A stretch of DNA of 31,119 bases from DASQVO01 sp035640715 (GTDB lineage Bacteria > Actinomycetota > Actinomycetes > Streptosporangiales > Streptosporangiaceae), in NCBI GenBank assembly GCA_035640715.1, contig DASQVO010000168.1:1-31119 (forward strand). Direction: 5' to 3'. Positions 6,696-14,265 of this stretch are shown piece by piece. A program made the translations under genes and the position numbers. How positions within the stretch are numbered: position 1 is the first letter of the stretch; every line of letters begins with the position of its first letter. A model generated the notes under the pieces. The model ran no database searches. It saw nothing but the letters and a program-made list of their open reading frames with translations, and had not been told where the DNA came from.

Positions 6696-7783
6696 CCAGT
6701 CGTCCCGGCCCACCGCTCGAGCTGGGCGACAAACGCCTTGGCGTCCTCCGGCCACCGGAGGTACTCGCTGGCCCCCTGGTGCCCCCGCAGGCCCATGGCC
6801 TCACGTAGCTCCGGGTCACGCTGGAGGGCCAGGACCGCCTCCGCCGCGGCCGCGGGGGCGCCGAACGGGACCACGAAGCCGCAGTCATGCCGCTTCACCA
6901 GTTCCACGGCCAGCGGCAGCGGTGTGGTGATGATGGGCACGCCCCGCGCCATGTACTCCGCGACCTTGGTCGGCATCGAAATACGCAGGTTCGGGTCGTC
7001 GTGCAGCAGCGACAGCCCCGCGAGAGCGCCGTCGGTTATCAGCATCGCCTCGTCGTTCGGCACGAACCCGTGCCACCGCACCAGGCCGCTGTCCCGCGCC
7101 GGCTCCAGCTCCGCGCGCGCCTGGGCATCCGCCGGGCCGACCAGCTCCACGGTGATCCCGTGCGGCCGGACCAGCCGGGCCAGCTCGATCATGTCGCCAG
7201 CACCGCGGTCCGGCGACAGGTGACCCACGTACACCACCCGGCCGCGGCCATCCGGCGGAGCAGTCCGGTCGGGAACGTACGTGGTGTTCGGCACGACCGG
7301 GTGGGGCGTGCGGAACCGGCTGGCGTACTCCTTCTCGGCGAGGATCAGGTGGAGACGCCGCTCCGCGCCCCGCTCTGCCCACCGCACGGCGGCGGCTACC
7401 GGCCGGCGCAGCGCAGCCGGCAGCCATGCCTTCGTGCCGAGGGCGGCCGCGGTGTCCTCGTGCACATCCCAGACTGTCGGCGGCCGGTGACGCACCAGCG
7501 GGAGCAGGAGCAGCAGCTCTGGATCGTGGACGAGCAGCACGTCCGCACCGGGCGCGTGCCGGGCGAGCTGCCTGCGGGCCGCGCGCAGCGCCCCGAGCCT
7601 GCTGCGGCCGACGGCGCGGGGAACATCGGCCGTCGTGAGCTCGGGCCACGGGGTGACGCCGCAGGCGCGCAGCGGCGCGATGTAGGTGACCTCGTGACCG
7701 GCGTCGAGCAGCGCCCGGATCTGCCGGTGCAGGATCCGGGCATCGGCCGGATGATGCACCACCGTGCAGACGACGACCCGCAT
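6662..7783 (-). CDS. GT4 family glycosyltransferase
   Basis: The 373-residue cytoplasmic protein has the two-domain GT-B layout. The N-terminal acceptor half starts MRVVVCTVVHHPADARILHR and includes VLLVHDPELLLLLPL and VWDVHED. The C-terminal donor half starts near RVVYVGHLSPDRGAGDMIE and carries the nucleotide-sugar signature ISMPTKVAEYMARGVPIITT, with the E-x7-E-like placement of GT4 enzymes. Length and domains are complete. It is the third gene of a minus-strand run, starting 7 bp after the dehydrogenase stop codon, so translational coupling is likely. Its stop lies inside the 3' end of the convergent lipoprotein gene. Donor and acceptor cannot be read from the sequence; transfer of a ManNAcA-type sugar is possible because the preceding gene makes uronic acids. 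Confidence 0.9.
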   Translation of the reverse strand: MRVVVCTVVHHPADARILHRQIRALLDAGHEVTYIAPLRACGVTPWPELTTADVPRAVGRSRLGALRAARRQLARHAPGADVLLVHDPELLLLLPLVRHRPPTVWDVHEDTAAALGTKAWLPAALRRPVAAAVRWAERGAERRLHLILAEKEYASRFRTPHPVVPNTTYVPDRTAPPDGRGRVVYVGHLSPDRGAGDMIELARLVRPHGITVELVGPADAQARAELEPARDSGLVRWHGFVPNDEAMLITDGALAGLSLLHDDPNLRISMPTKVAEYMARGVPIITTPLPLAVELVKRHDCGFVVPFGAPAAAAEAVLALQRDPELREAMGLRGHQGASEYLRWPEDAKAFVAQLERWAGTTGQFDAAAPALS

Positions 7784-7790
7784 CGGGTGG

Positions 7791-9059
7791 CTACAGCGTC
7801 TCGGTGTTCGGGGCGCCCCGGCCGGCGAGCCGGCCCCGCGTGTCCAGCAGCAGCTTCGAGGTGGCCACCAGGTCGTCCAGGTCGTACACGCTGTGGTCCT
7901 GCAGCAGGATGGTCACGTCCGCCATGGCCAGCTCGGCGTCGAGTTCGGTGGCCCGGCGCACCTCCTTGCCGTCGATCGGCCACTCGTCGACATAGGGGTC
8001 GTGGTAGGCGAGGCGGGCGCCGCGGGCGAGGAGCCTGCGCGCGATCGGCCGGGCCGGCGACTCGCGCTGGTCGGCGATGTCCCGCTTGTACGTCACGCCC
8101 AGCAGCAGCACGTTCGCGCCGTTCAGCGGCTTGGCGTGCCGGTTGAGCAGCTCCGCGGCCCGGTCCACCACGTAACCGGGCATGCGGCTGTTGATCTCCT
8201 GCGCAAGCTCCACGAAGCGGAACGGGTATCCCAGGGTCCGCACCTTGTATGAGAGGTAGTTCGGGTCGATGGGGATGCAGTGCCCGCCGACTCCCGGCCC
8301 CGGGTAGAACGGCTGGAAACCGAAGGGCTTGGTGGACGCGCAGCGGATCGCGTCCCAGAGATCCACGCCGAGCTCATGGCAGAAGACGGCCATCTCGTTG
8401 ACGAGCGCGATGTTCACGTGCCGGTAGGTGTTCTCCAGGAGCTTGGCCATCTCGGCTTCCCGCGGCGACTTCGCCTCGACAACCTGGTCACACACCTTGC
8501 CGTAGAAGCGCACGGCCGCGGCCGTGCAGCCCGGGGTCAGGCCCCCGACGACCTTGGGCGTGTTCCGCAGCCCGAACTCCGGGTTGCCCGGGTCGATCCG
8601 CTCCGGCGAGAAGGCCAGCGAGAAGTCAGCGCCGGCGCTCAGCCCGGACTCCTTCTCCAGGATCGGCCGGACCAGCTCGTCGGTGGTCCCGGGGTAGGTG
8701 GTCGATTCCAGCACGACCAGCGTGCCGCGGCGCAGCAGCCGCCCGGCCGTCTCCGTGGCGGCGCGGACCGCGGTCAGATCCGGGCCATCCGCCTCCGACA
8801 GCGGCGTCGGCACGCAGATCACAATGGTCGCGGGCTCGCCAATATCGGACTCGTCCGCGGTGGCCCGGAAACCGCTGGCGACCATCTGCGCAATCTCGCT
8901 GTCGGAGATGTCGTCGACGTGTGACCGGCCGCTGTTGAGGCTGGCCACCACGGCCGGCCCGATGTCGTACCCGACGACATGCATACCTACGCGCGTCGCC
9001 TCCAGGGCCAGCGGCAGCCCCACATAACCAAGCCCGATCACCAGCAAGTCGACTTGCAC
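7791..9059 (-). CDS. wecC: Nucleotide-sugar dehydrogenase, UDP-ManNAc/GlcNAc type
   Basis: The 422-residue enzyme oxidises C6 of a UDP-hexosamine to a uronic acid with two NAD+. It has the UDP-glucose/GDP-mannose dehydrogenase layout: NAD-binding GLGYVGLPLA (residues 9-18), the VPTPL and STTYPGTT segments, the central domain with LLENTYRHVNIALVNE, and the catalytic motif GPGVGGHCIPIDP with the thiohemiacetal Cys at residue 261. The C-terminal domain has GVTYKRDIADQRESPA. GVGGHCIPIDP and the overall pattern favour the WecC/WbpA group over UDP-glucose dehydrogenase. The start is a GTG at 9059 behind AAGGGAAG. A wecB gene lies 2.3 kb away on the other strand, so UDP-ManNAcA is the likely product. 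wecC is the best symbol, but a wbpA-type UDP-GlcNAc 6-dehydrogenase is possible. Confidence 0.9.
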   Translation of the reverse strand: MQVDLLVIGLGYVGLPLALEATRVGMHVVGYDIGPAVVASLNSGRSHVDDISDSEIAQMVASGFRATADESDIGEPATIVICVPTPLSEADGPDLTAVRAATETAGRLLRRGTLVVLESTTYPGTTDELVRPILEKESGLSAGADFSLAFSPERIDPGNPEFGLRNTPKVVGGLTPGCTAAAVRFYGKVCDQVVEAKSPREAEMAKLLENTYRHVNIALVNEMAVFCHELGVDLWDAIRCASTKPFGFQPFYPGPGVGGHCIPIDPNYLSYKVRTLGYPFRFVELAQEINSRMPGYVVDRAAELLNRHAKPLNGANVLLLGVTYKRDIADQRESPARPIARRLLARGARLAYHDPYVDEWPIDGKEVRRATELDAELAMADVTILLQDHSVYDLDDLVATSKLLLDTRGRLAGRGAPNTETL

Positions 9060-9090
9060 CGACCGCTTCCCTTCAGCTGAGAACGTAAGG

Positions 9091-10995
9091 TCAGGCGGCG
9101 CCCAGACGCTCGTAGGCCGCCCGGTAGACCGCCGCGTTGCGCGCCCAGGTGCGGTCCCTGGCCACCCATTCCCGGGCGTTCATCCCGAGTTTGCGGCGAA
9201 TATCCGAACTGTAAAGCAGCGGCTCCATGCTATCGGCAAAGGAGACGGGATCCCCGGGAGTCGCCAGCGCACCCGTCACCTCGGGCTTGATGATCTCCCT
9301 GAGCGCCCCGACATCGCTGGCCACGACCGGCAGGCCGCTGGCCATTGCCTCCACGGGCTTCAGGGGCGTGACAAGCTGGCAGACACGGTCGCTGGTCCGG
9401 GGGACGACGAAGATATCGAGGATGGCGTGGTATTTCCGTACATCCGCCATCGGCACCCGCCCGGTGAAGATCGCGGTCCCGGCCAGCCCGAACTGCCCGG
9501 CCAGGCGTTCGAGTGCCGTCCGCTCCGGCCCGTCGCCGACGATCAGCGGCCGGACGGGGGCGCCGCGGCGCCGGAGCTCGGCCACGGCTTCCAGCAGCGT
9601 GCCGACACCCTCGTAGGACACGAGGTTGGAGACTACGCCGGCGAGCTGCTCCCCCGCCCGCACGCCGAGGGCATCGCGCAGCGGGGCGCCATCGGGCAAC
9701 GGCTCCAGGAACTCAGCGGACACCGCGTTCGGCACGACGATCACCTTCCCGGCGGGGACGCCACGGGCCACGATCTCCGAACGCATCACCTCGCCGAGCG
9801 TCACGACCAGATCGGCCTCGGCCATACAGCGGGTCTCCAGCTCGCGGCTGCGGAGATAGAAGTCGCTCTCCGTGAGGTCGGCCGCGGGCAGGGGCCAGGC
9901 CGCCACGGTCCCGGCCCCAGCGCCAGCGGACACATTCCCGGCCGCCGGGCGAGCTGCGCGGGCGGTCCCGGGGGGCGGCGCGCCCTGGCTGGCCCCGTGC
10001 CGCGACAGCCACGTCTCTTCCCAGAATCCGCGCACCTCGTAGATGACCGGCAGGCCGAACGCCTCGCGCAAGGCCAGGGCGAGCTGCCCGTTGAGGTAGT
10101 TGCTCGCCGCGTGCAGGACGGCGGGGCGCAGCTGTTCGACCAGGCGGGCGGCCATCTCCAGGCCCAGGCCGGCGGCCGCATCGGCGTGCGGCGGCAGCCG
10201 GTACGGCAGGAGCCGGTGATAGGGGACGCCGTCCAGCTCGACCACCCGGCGGCCGTCCAGGTGCCCCTGGGCCACCGGGAACCCGCACTTGGTCACCACG
10301 TGCGGGTCGAGCGAGGCCTGCCGCTGGGCCAGCGCGACCTGGTGGGTCCGGACCGTGTAGCCGGCGTTCGTGGTCGGCAGGGCGTCGGTAACCAGATGCA
10401 GCACCCGCCCGCGGACGGCCGCGCGGGCGGCGTCGGCCCCGCCCGACGGAACGCGCCGCAACGCGGACCGGTCGAGGCGCGGTATGCCACGGGTGAGGAC
10501 ATCGAGCTCGGCGGTGACCGACGCGCGGAGCTTGCCCGCACGGCGCCCGCCGGCGCCGTCGAGGACCCGCACGGCGTCGGTGAACCGGCCCTCCCGCCAC
10601 GCCAGCCTGGCCAGCAGGGTAGCCCGTGCCGGGTCGGCCGCCGGCATCCGGTCCAGTGCGGAGCGCGCGACGTCCGGCCGGTCGACGGCCAGCGCAAACG
10701 CCGCCAGCCGCCGCGGCGACGTGGCGAACAGGCCCATGGCGGCCTGGCGGTCGCCGGCTCCCCACAGCGCCGTGGCACGGCCGTACGGGCCTGCCAGCCG
10801 CAGCAGGCCGCGGAAGCGGCCGGGCAGGGCACGCCAGCCGAGCAGCAGGGCACGCACCGGATCCACGCTGACATGCCGCCACATCACCGAGGCGGCCAGC
10901 GATATCGTCCGCGGCGAGCAGCGGCAGGAAGACGGGCGCCAGGGAGCGGAATGGCCGCGGAAGCCGCGCGGCAGGCTTGGGGGACTTGGGGTCAC
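9091..10995 (-). CDS. GT4 glycosyltransferase with N-terminal helical-repeat extension
   Basis: Of 634 residues, about 200-634 form a complete GT-B glycosyltransferase. The acceptor half begins RVLHLVTDALPTTNAGYTVR and has the Gly-rich loop and VIYEVRGFWEE; the donor half includes VVPNAVSAEFLEP, VSYEGVGTLLEAV and the signature TPLKPVEAMASGLPVVASDVG. The N-terminal 200 residues are Ala/Arg-rich helices (WGAGDRQAAMGLFATSPRRL, ARLAWREGRFTDAVRVLDGA) that look like degenerate TPR repeats. A Gly/Ala/Pro insertion lies near residues 340-370. The start is uncertain: the GTG at 10995 gives a poor leader, and an ATG at 10884 (MWRHVSVDPVRALLLGWR) may be the true one. It is the first gene of the minus-strand run with the dehydrogenase (31-bp gap) and shares its upstream region with wecB. 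Confidence 0.85.
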   Translation of the reverse strand: MTPSPPSLPRGFRGHSAPWRPSSCRCSPRTISLAASVMWRHVSVDPVRALLLGWRALPGRFRGLLRLAGPYGRATALWGAGDRQAAMGLFATSPRRLAAFALAVDRPDVARSALDRMPAADPARATLLARLAWREGRFTDAVRVLDGAGGRRAGKLRASVTAELDVLTRGIPRLDRSALRRVPSGGADAARAAVRGRVLHLVTDALPTTNAGYTVRTHQVALAQRQASLDPHVVTKCGFPVAQGHLDGRRVVELDGVPYHRLLPYRLPPHADAAAGLGLEMAARLVEQLRPAVLHAASNYLNGQLALALREAFGLPVIYEVRGFWEETWLSRHGASQGAPPPGTARAARPAAGNVSAGAGAGTVAAWPLPAADLTESDFYLRSRELETRCMAEADLVVTLGEVMRSEIVARGVPAGKVIVVPNAVSAEFLEPLPDGAPLRDALGVRAGEQLAGVVSNLVSYEGVGTLLEAVAELRRRGAPVRPLIVGDGPERTALERLAGQFGLAGTAIFTGRVPMADVRKYHAILDIFVVPRTSDRVCQLVTPLKPVEAMASGLPVVASDVGALREIIKPEVTGALATPGDPVSFADSMEPLLYSSDIRRKLGMNAREWVARDRTWARNAAVYRAAYERLGAA

Positions 10996-11037
10996 GCGGG
11001 CGAATGATAATGCGGCGATGTCTCAGGATCCAAGGCG

Positions 11038-11195
11038 GTGTCTCCCGCTCACCTCCGGGCCGCTTTGAGGCGCCGCCTTCCCTCGTCGCTCGTTCCTCGC
11101 TCCTCAGTCCAGGCGGCGCCGCGGCCCTCCAGCTCGCTCATGTGTCTCCCGCTCACCTCCGGGGCGCCCTGAGGCGCCCCTCCAGCTCGCTCATG
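11038..11195 (+). repeat. Interleaved direct repeats in the wecB upstream region
   Basis: A 22-bp sequence, starting GTGTCTCCCGCTCACCTCC, occurs identically at 11038-11059 and 11142-11163, followed by similar CTTTGAGGCGCC and CCTGAGGCGCC tails. CCCTCCAGCTCGCTCATG occurs at 11125-11142 and 11178-11195. Together they make up most of the 397-bp divergent gap (10996-11392), where no gene is visible. They look like duplicated intergenic repeats; a regulatory role is possible. Confidence 0.6.
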
Positions 11196-11238
11196 CGGCA
11201 CCTCGGCGGGTTCCTGGACGATGTACCCATGGACGGCT

Positions 11239-11262
11239 AACCCCAGCCTGAACGCCGGGGCT
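11239..11262 (+). repeat. Hairpin resembling an IS200/IS605-type end
   Basis: CCCC (11241-11244) and GC (11246-11247) pair with GC (11254-11255) and GGGG (11257-11260), forming an imperfect stem around CTGAAC. Hairpins of this form with CTGAAC/GTTCAG loops occur at ends of IS200/IS605-type elements in high-GC bacteria. No tnpB or tnpA is present, so this could be a remnant or an ordinary terminator. Confidence 0.25.
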
Positions 11263-11392
11263 TACGCCGCCTGATTTTCTGGTCAATGGCAGGAGCGGCT
11301 GGGCCCGGTGACCGGAATGTCGTCAGCTCGTGACTCAGCACCAGATAAATTTCCAGGACAACAGTAAATTTCGTGAACCGCTGAGGAAGGCG

Positions 11393-12487
11393 ATGCTCGC
11401 ACCCATAACGCACGTGCTCGGCACCCGCCCGAACTTCGTCAAGGCGGCACCGGTGATCCGGGGACTCGCGGCGCTCGGGCACAGGCAGCGGGTCGTCCAC
11501 ACCGGCCAGCACTACGACGAGCGCCTGTCGGATGTGTTCTTCGTCCAGCTCGGCTTGCCGGAGCCCGACGTCAACCTCGGCGTGGGCTCAGGCAGTCACG
11601 CACAGCAGACGGCCGCCGCGATGGCCGGGCTCGAGCAGGACTTCATCGCGAACCCGCCGGGCCTTGTCGTCGTCTACGGCGACGTGAACTCCAGCCTCGC
11701 CGCGGCCCTGGTGGCGGCGAAGATGGGCATCCCGATCGCCCACGTCGAGGCCGGCCTGCGCAGTTTCGATGTCACCATGCCGGAGGAGATCAACCGGCGG
11801 CTCACCGACCAGCTGGCCTGCCTGCTCTTCGCGACCTCACCGGAAGCGATCGGGCACCTGGCGAATGAGGGCCTCCCGGTCAGCGCCGCGCACCTGGTCG
11901 GCAACCCCATGATCGACACGCTGCTGGCCAGCATGGACCGCTTCGACACCGCCGCCGCCCGGGCGGCGCTCGGCCTGCCGGAGCGCTACGTGGTGGCCAC
12001 CCTGCACCGGCCCTCCAACGTGGATGACGCGGAGACGGCCGCCGGGATCGTCCGGGCCCTGCACGAGGTCGCCGCGAAGATCGACGTCGTGATCCCCGTG
12101 CACCCCCGTGGCCGGGCCGTGCTCGAACGTGCCGGGCTCGGCTCCCATCGGGGTATCCACGCCTGCGAGCCGCTGGGCTACCTGGAGTTCATGGCACTCG
12201 TCCGCGGCGCGGCCGCGGTGGTCACCGACTCGGGCGGTGTGCAGGAAGAGACCACGCTGCTGCGCGTTCCGTGCCTGACCGTCCGGCCCAATACGGAACG
12301 GCCGATCACCATCAGCCACGGCAGCAATAAGCTCATCACGTCCGCCGAGATGTCCTCGGCGGTGCTGAAGGCGTGCGACGACGGCCCGTACACAGGTGAG
12401 CTGCCACCGCTGTGGGACGGCAAGGCAGGGCCGCGGATCGCCCGCATCATAACCGCGTGGCTTGCCGAGGACGGCCGCGATGACTGA
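11393..12487 (+). CDS. wecB: UDP-N-acetylglucosamine 2-epimerase (non-hydrolysing)
   Basis: The 364-residue enzyme interconverts UDP-GlcNAc and UDP-ManNAc in the cytoplasm. Family motifs are present in order: GTRPNFVKAAPVIR near the N-terminus, HTGQHYDERLSD, VVYGDVNSSLAAALVAAK, AHVEAGLRSFDVTMPEEINR, TLHRPSNVDD, VIPVHPRGR and VTDSGGVQEETTLL (near residue 279), then TVRPNTERPIT. The length is typical. The ATG at 11393 is preferred over an upstream GTG at 11330 because GAGG sits six bases before it and the family begins right at this point; the 21 extra residues look non-coding. It opens a plus-strand run; its stop overlaps the next start in ATGACTGA. With the nearby dehydrogenase it would supply UDP-ManNAcA for a surface polymer. 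Confidence 0.95.
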   Translation: MLAPITHVLGTRPNFVKAAPVIRGLAALGHRQRVVHTGQHYDERLSDVFFVQLGLPEPDVNLGVGSGSHAQQTAAAMAGLEQDFIANPPGLVVVYGDVNSSLAAALVAAKMGIPIAHVEAGLRSFDVTMPEEINRRLTDQLACLLFATSPEAIGHLANEGLPVSAAHLVGNPMIDTLLASMDRFDTAAARAALGLPERYVVATLHRPSNVDDAETAAGIVRALHEVAAKIDVVIPVHPRGRAVLERAGLGSHRGIHACEPLGYLEFMALVRGAAAVVTDSGGVQEETTLLRVPCLTVRPNTERPITISHGSNKLITSAEMSSAVLKACDDGPYTGELPPLWDGKAGPRIARIITAWLAEDGRDD

Positions 12488-14249
12488 CGTGACCCCGGCC
12501 GGCGCGGACGGCGCGGGCGACGCCGGAGTCCCCGGCGGCCCGGGAGAAGACGCCGGGCTCGCCGCCGAACGCGAACGACTCGCCCGCCAGCTCCGTGACA
12601 CCCGGATGCAGCTGGCCATGACCCAGGCGCGGCTGTCCGCGTTCGAGCAGTCGGCCTCCTGGCGGTTCGGCCGGACGATCGCGAACGCCGCCCGCCGCCC
12701 GTGGCCGCGCGGCGCGCTGCTGCCAAGGGACCTCTACCGGCTGTGGCGCGAACGGGGCACCTCTGCAAGCGGGGCGCAGAACGCGGCGACGGCGCTGGCG
12801 TCCGCGCAGCTCACCGACCTGGCAGGGACCGGGGAACGGTTCCTGTCCGCGCTGACCACGCCGGGCGCGCTCAGCCTTTCCGACCCGGCGCTGACGCTGG
12901 CCGGCACCGCCAGTGCCAACGGCGGGTCCGCTCAGAGCCTGGTGATCACCGGCGCGCTCAGCGCGCTCGCCTGCGCCACGCTCGCGCCCGACGCGGTCGT
13001 CCACCCGCTGCTCCCCCACGACGCGGATGTCACCATTGAGGGCACCGGCACCGACCTGGTGCTGATCGAGGCGGCGGCGCTGCTGCCCGGCGCACCCTGG
13101 GCCTACGCCACAGATCCCGCCGCTGCGGACCGCGGCCGGCGGCTGGCCCGGATGATCGTCATGGCCCGCTCGCTCGGCAAGCCGGTCGTCCTGATCCGCA
13201 ACGTGCCGCAGCAGCTCATGCCGGGCATCGGCTGGCTCGCGGCCAGCTGCGATGCGGTAGTGGACGACGAACTCGGCGTGCAGCTCGCCAGGTTCAACCC
13301 GATCGGGGTCACCGCGGCCCGGCCCACCGACCCGGTTTACGCCGGGAACCGTGACCCGCGGGAGGCGCCCGCCGTCCGCACGCTTCTTGACGAGCTGACC
13401 GCCGGGGTGAGCGCGCCCGTCCGGCTGGCAGGCGCGCGCCCCTGGCGGGGGCTGCCCGCCCTGTACCGGGAGCACGCGGTATTTGTCACCGCCTCCGCAA
13501 GCCAGGCCCGCGAGCAGCTGGCCTGCGGGGCGCGGGTCGTCGGCCCGATCGGGCACGGTACGGACACCGAGGGCTGGCGAGAGCAGATCCAGGGGGCACG
13601 CGCCGCCCGCCCGTGCGGCCTTGCCGAGGTCCGCGCCACCCTGCGGGACATCTTCGAGGCGCATGCCACGCCGGTGCGGCTGACGGCCCTGGCCCGGGCG
13701 GCCGGGCTTCCCGGCGGCCTGGTCGGCGGCCGCCAGATCGCCGTGCTTGCAAGAGCAGCCGACGCCGCGCAGGCGGACAGGCTCGCCGCCGCGCTGCTAC
13801 GGCAACGAGTGCGCCCCGCGGAGGTGGTCGTCGCCGCGGATGCCGATGCGGAAACCAGCCGCGTCAAGCAAGCGCTCAGCGGCCTGGCCGACCACGGCAT
13901 CCGTGTCGTCACGACCGGCGCGCAACCCCGCGGCGGGCCGGACTGGCCGCGCCCGCTGGCCAGGCTCGCCAGCTCGCCCTGGGTCGCGCCATGGACGGCC
14001 GACGGCGGGCAGCCGGACACCTACCTGCTCGACCTCGCGTGCGCACGGGAGTGCGCCCAGGCCGACGCGGTCGGCTTCGGCGCCGGCGAGTACGAGTTCA
14101 CCCAATGGCTCGACGAGCCCGCCCTCGCCCGCCGCGGACTGCTCACCCCCGACGGCCCGTCCGCCAGCGACTGGGGCAGCCACGGCCTCCGGCTGTTCAC
14201 AGTGACCCGCTTAGTTCACCGTGACCCGCTAGCGCTCGACCGCAAATGA
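12480..14249 (+). CDS. Composite glycosyltransferase-like protein with N-terminal coiled coil
   Basis: The 589-residue protein has three visible parts. Residues 1-20 are Gly/Ala/Asp-rich and 25-60 form a predicted coiled coil (AERERLARQLRDTRMQLAMT) ending in SASWRFGRTI, a motif common in front of bacterial glycosyltransferase domains. Residues 130-400 resemble a CgeB-like glycosyltransferase region (YREHAVFVTASASQAREQLA, ACGARVVGPIG). Residues 415-580 resemble a GT2/GT-A-like module (RPAEVVVAADAD, then SSPWVAPW, TYLLDLACARE and GAGEYEFTQWLDEPALARR). The usual DxD and catalytic base of GT2 are not clear, so the module may be degenerate. The ATG at 12480 overlaps the wecB stop by 8 bp, giving translational coupling. 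It probably acts at the membrane in glycan assembly. The domain naming is based on pattern recognition and is uncertain. Confidence 0.7.
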   Translation: MTDVTPAGADGAGDAGVPGGPGEDAGLAAERERLARQLRDTRMQLAMTQARLSAFEQSASWRFGRTIANAARRPWPRGALLPRDLYRLWRERGTSASGAQNAATALASAQLTDLAGTGERFLSALTTPGALSLSDPALTLAGTASANGGSAQSLVITGALSALACATLAPDAVVHPLLPHDADVTIEGTGTDLVLIEAAALLPGAPWAYATDPAAADRGRRLARMIVMARSLGKPVVLIRNVPQQLMPGIGWLAASCDAVVDDELGVQLARFNPIGVTAARPTDPVYAGNRDPREAPAVRTLLDELTAGVSAPVRLAGARPWRGLPALYREHAVFVTASASQAREQLACGARVVGPIGHGTDTEGWREQIQGARAARPCGLAEVRATLRDIFEAHATPVRLTALARAAGLPGGLVGGRQIAVLARAADAAQADRLAAALLRQRVRPAEVVVAADADAETSRVKQALSGLADHGIRVVTTGAQPRGGPDWPRPLARLASSPWVAPWTADGGQPDTYLLDLACARECAQADAVGFGAGEYEFTQWLDEPALARRGLLTPDGPSASDWGSHGLRLFTVTRLVHRDPLALDRK

Positions 14250-14265
14250 CAAGGAGCTAACCCCA

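Noticed and set aside
9427..11007. 526-codon plus-strand ORF
   Set aside because: Antisense to the GT4 fusion gene, which carries recognisable donor-site motifs; the plus frame is low-complexity Arg/Gly/Gln.
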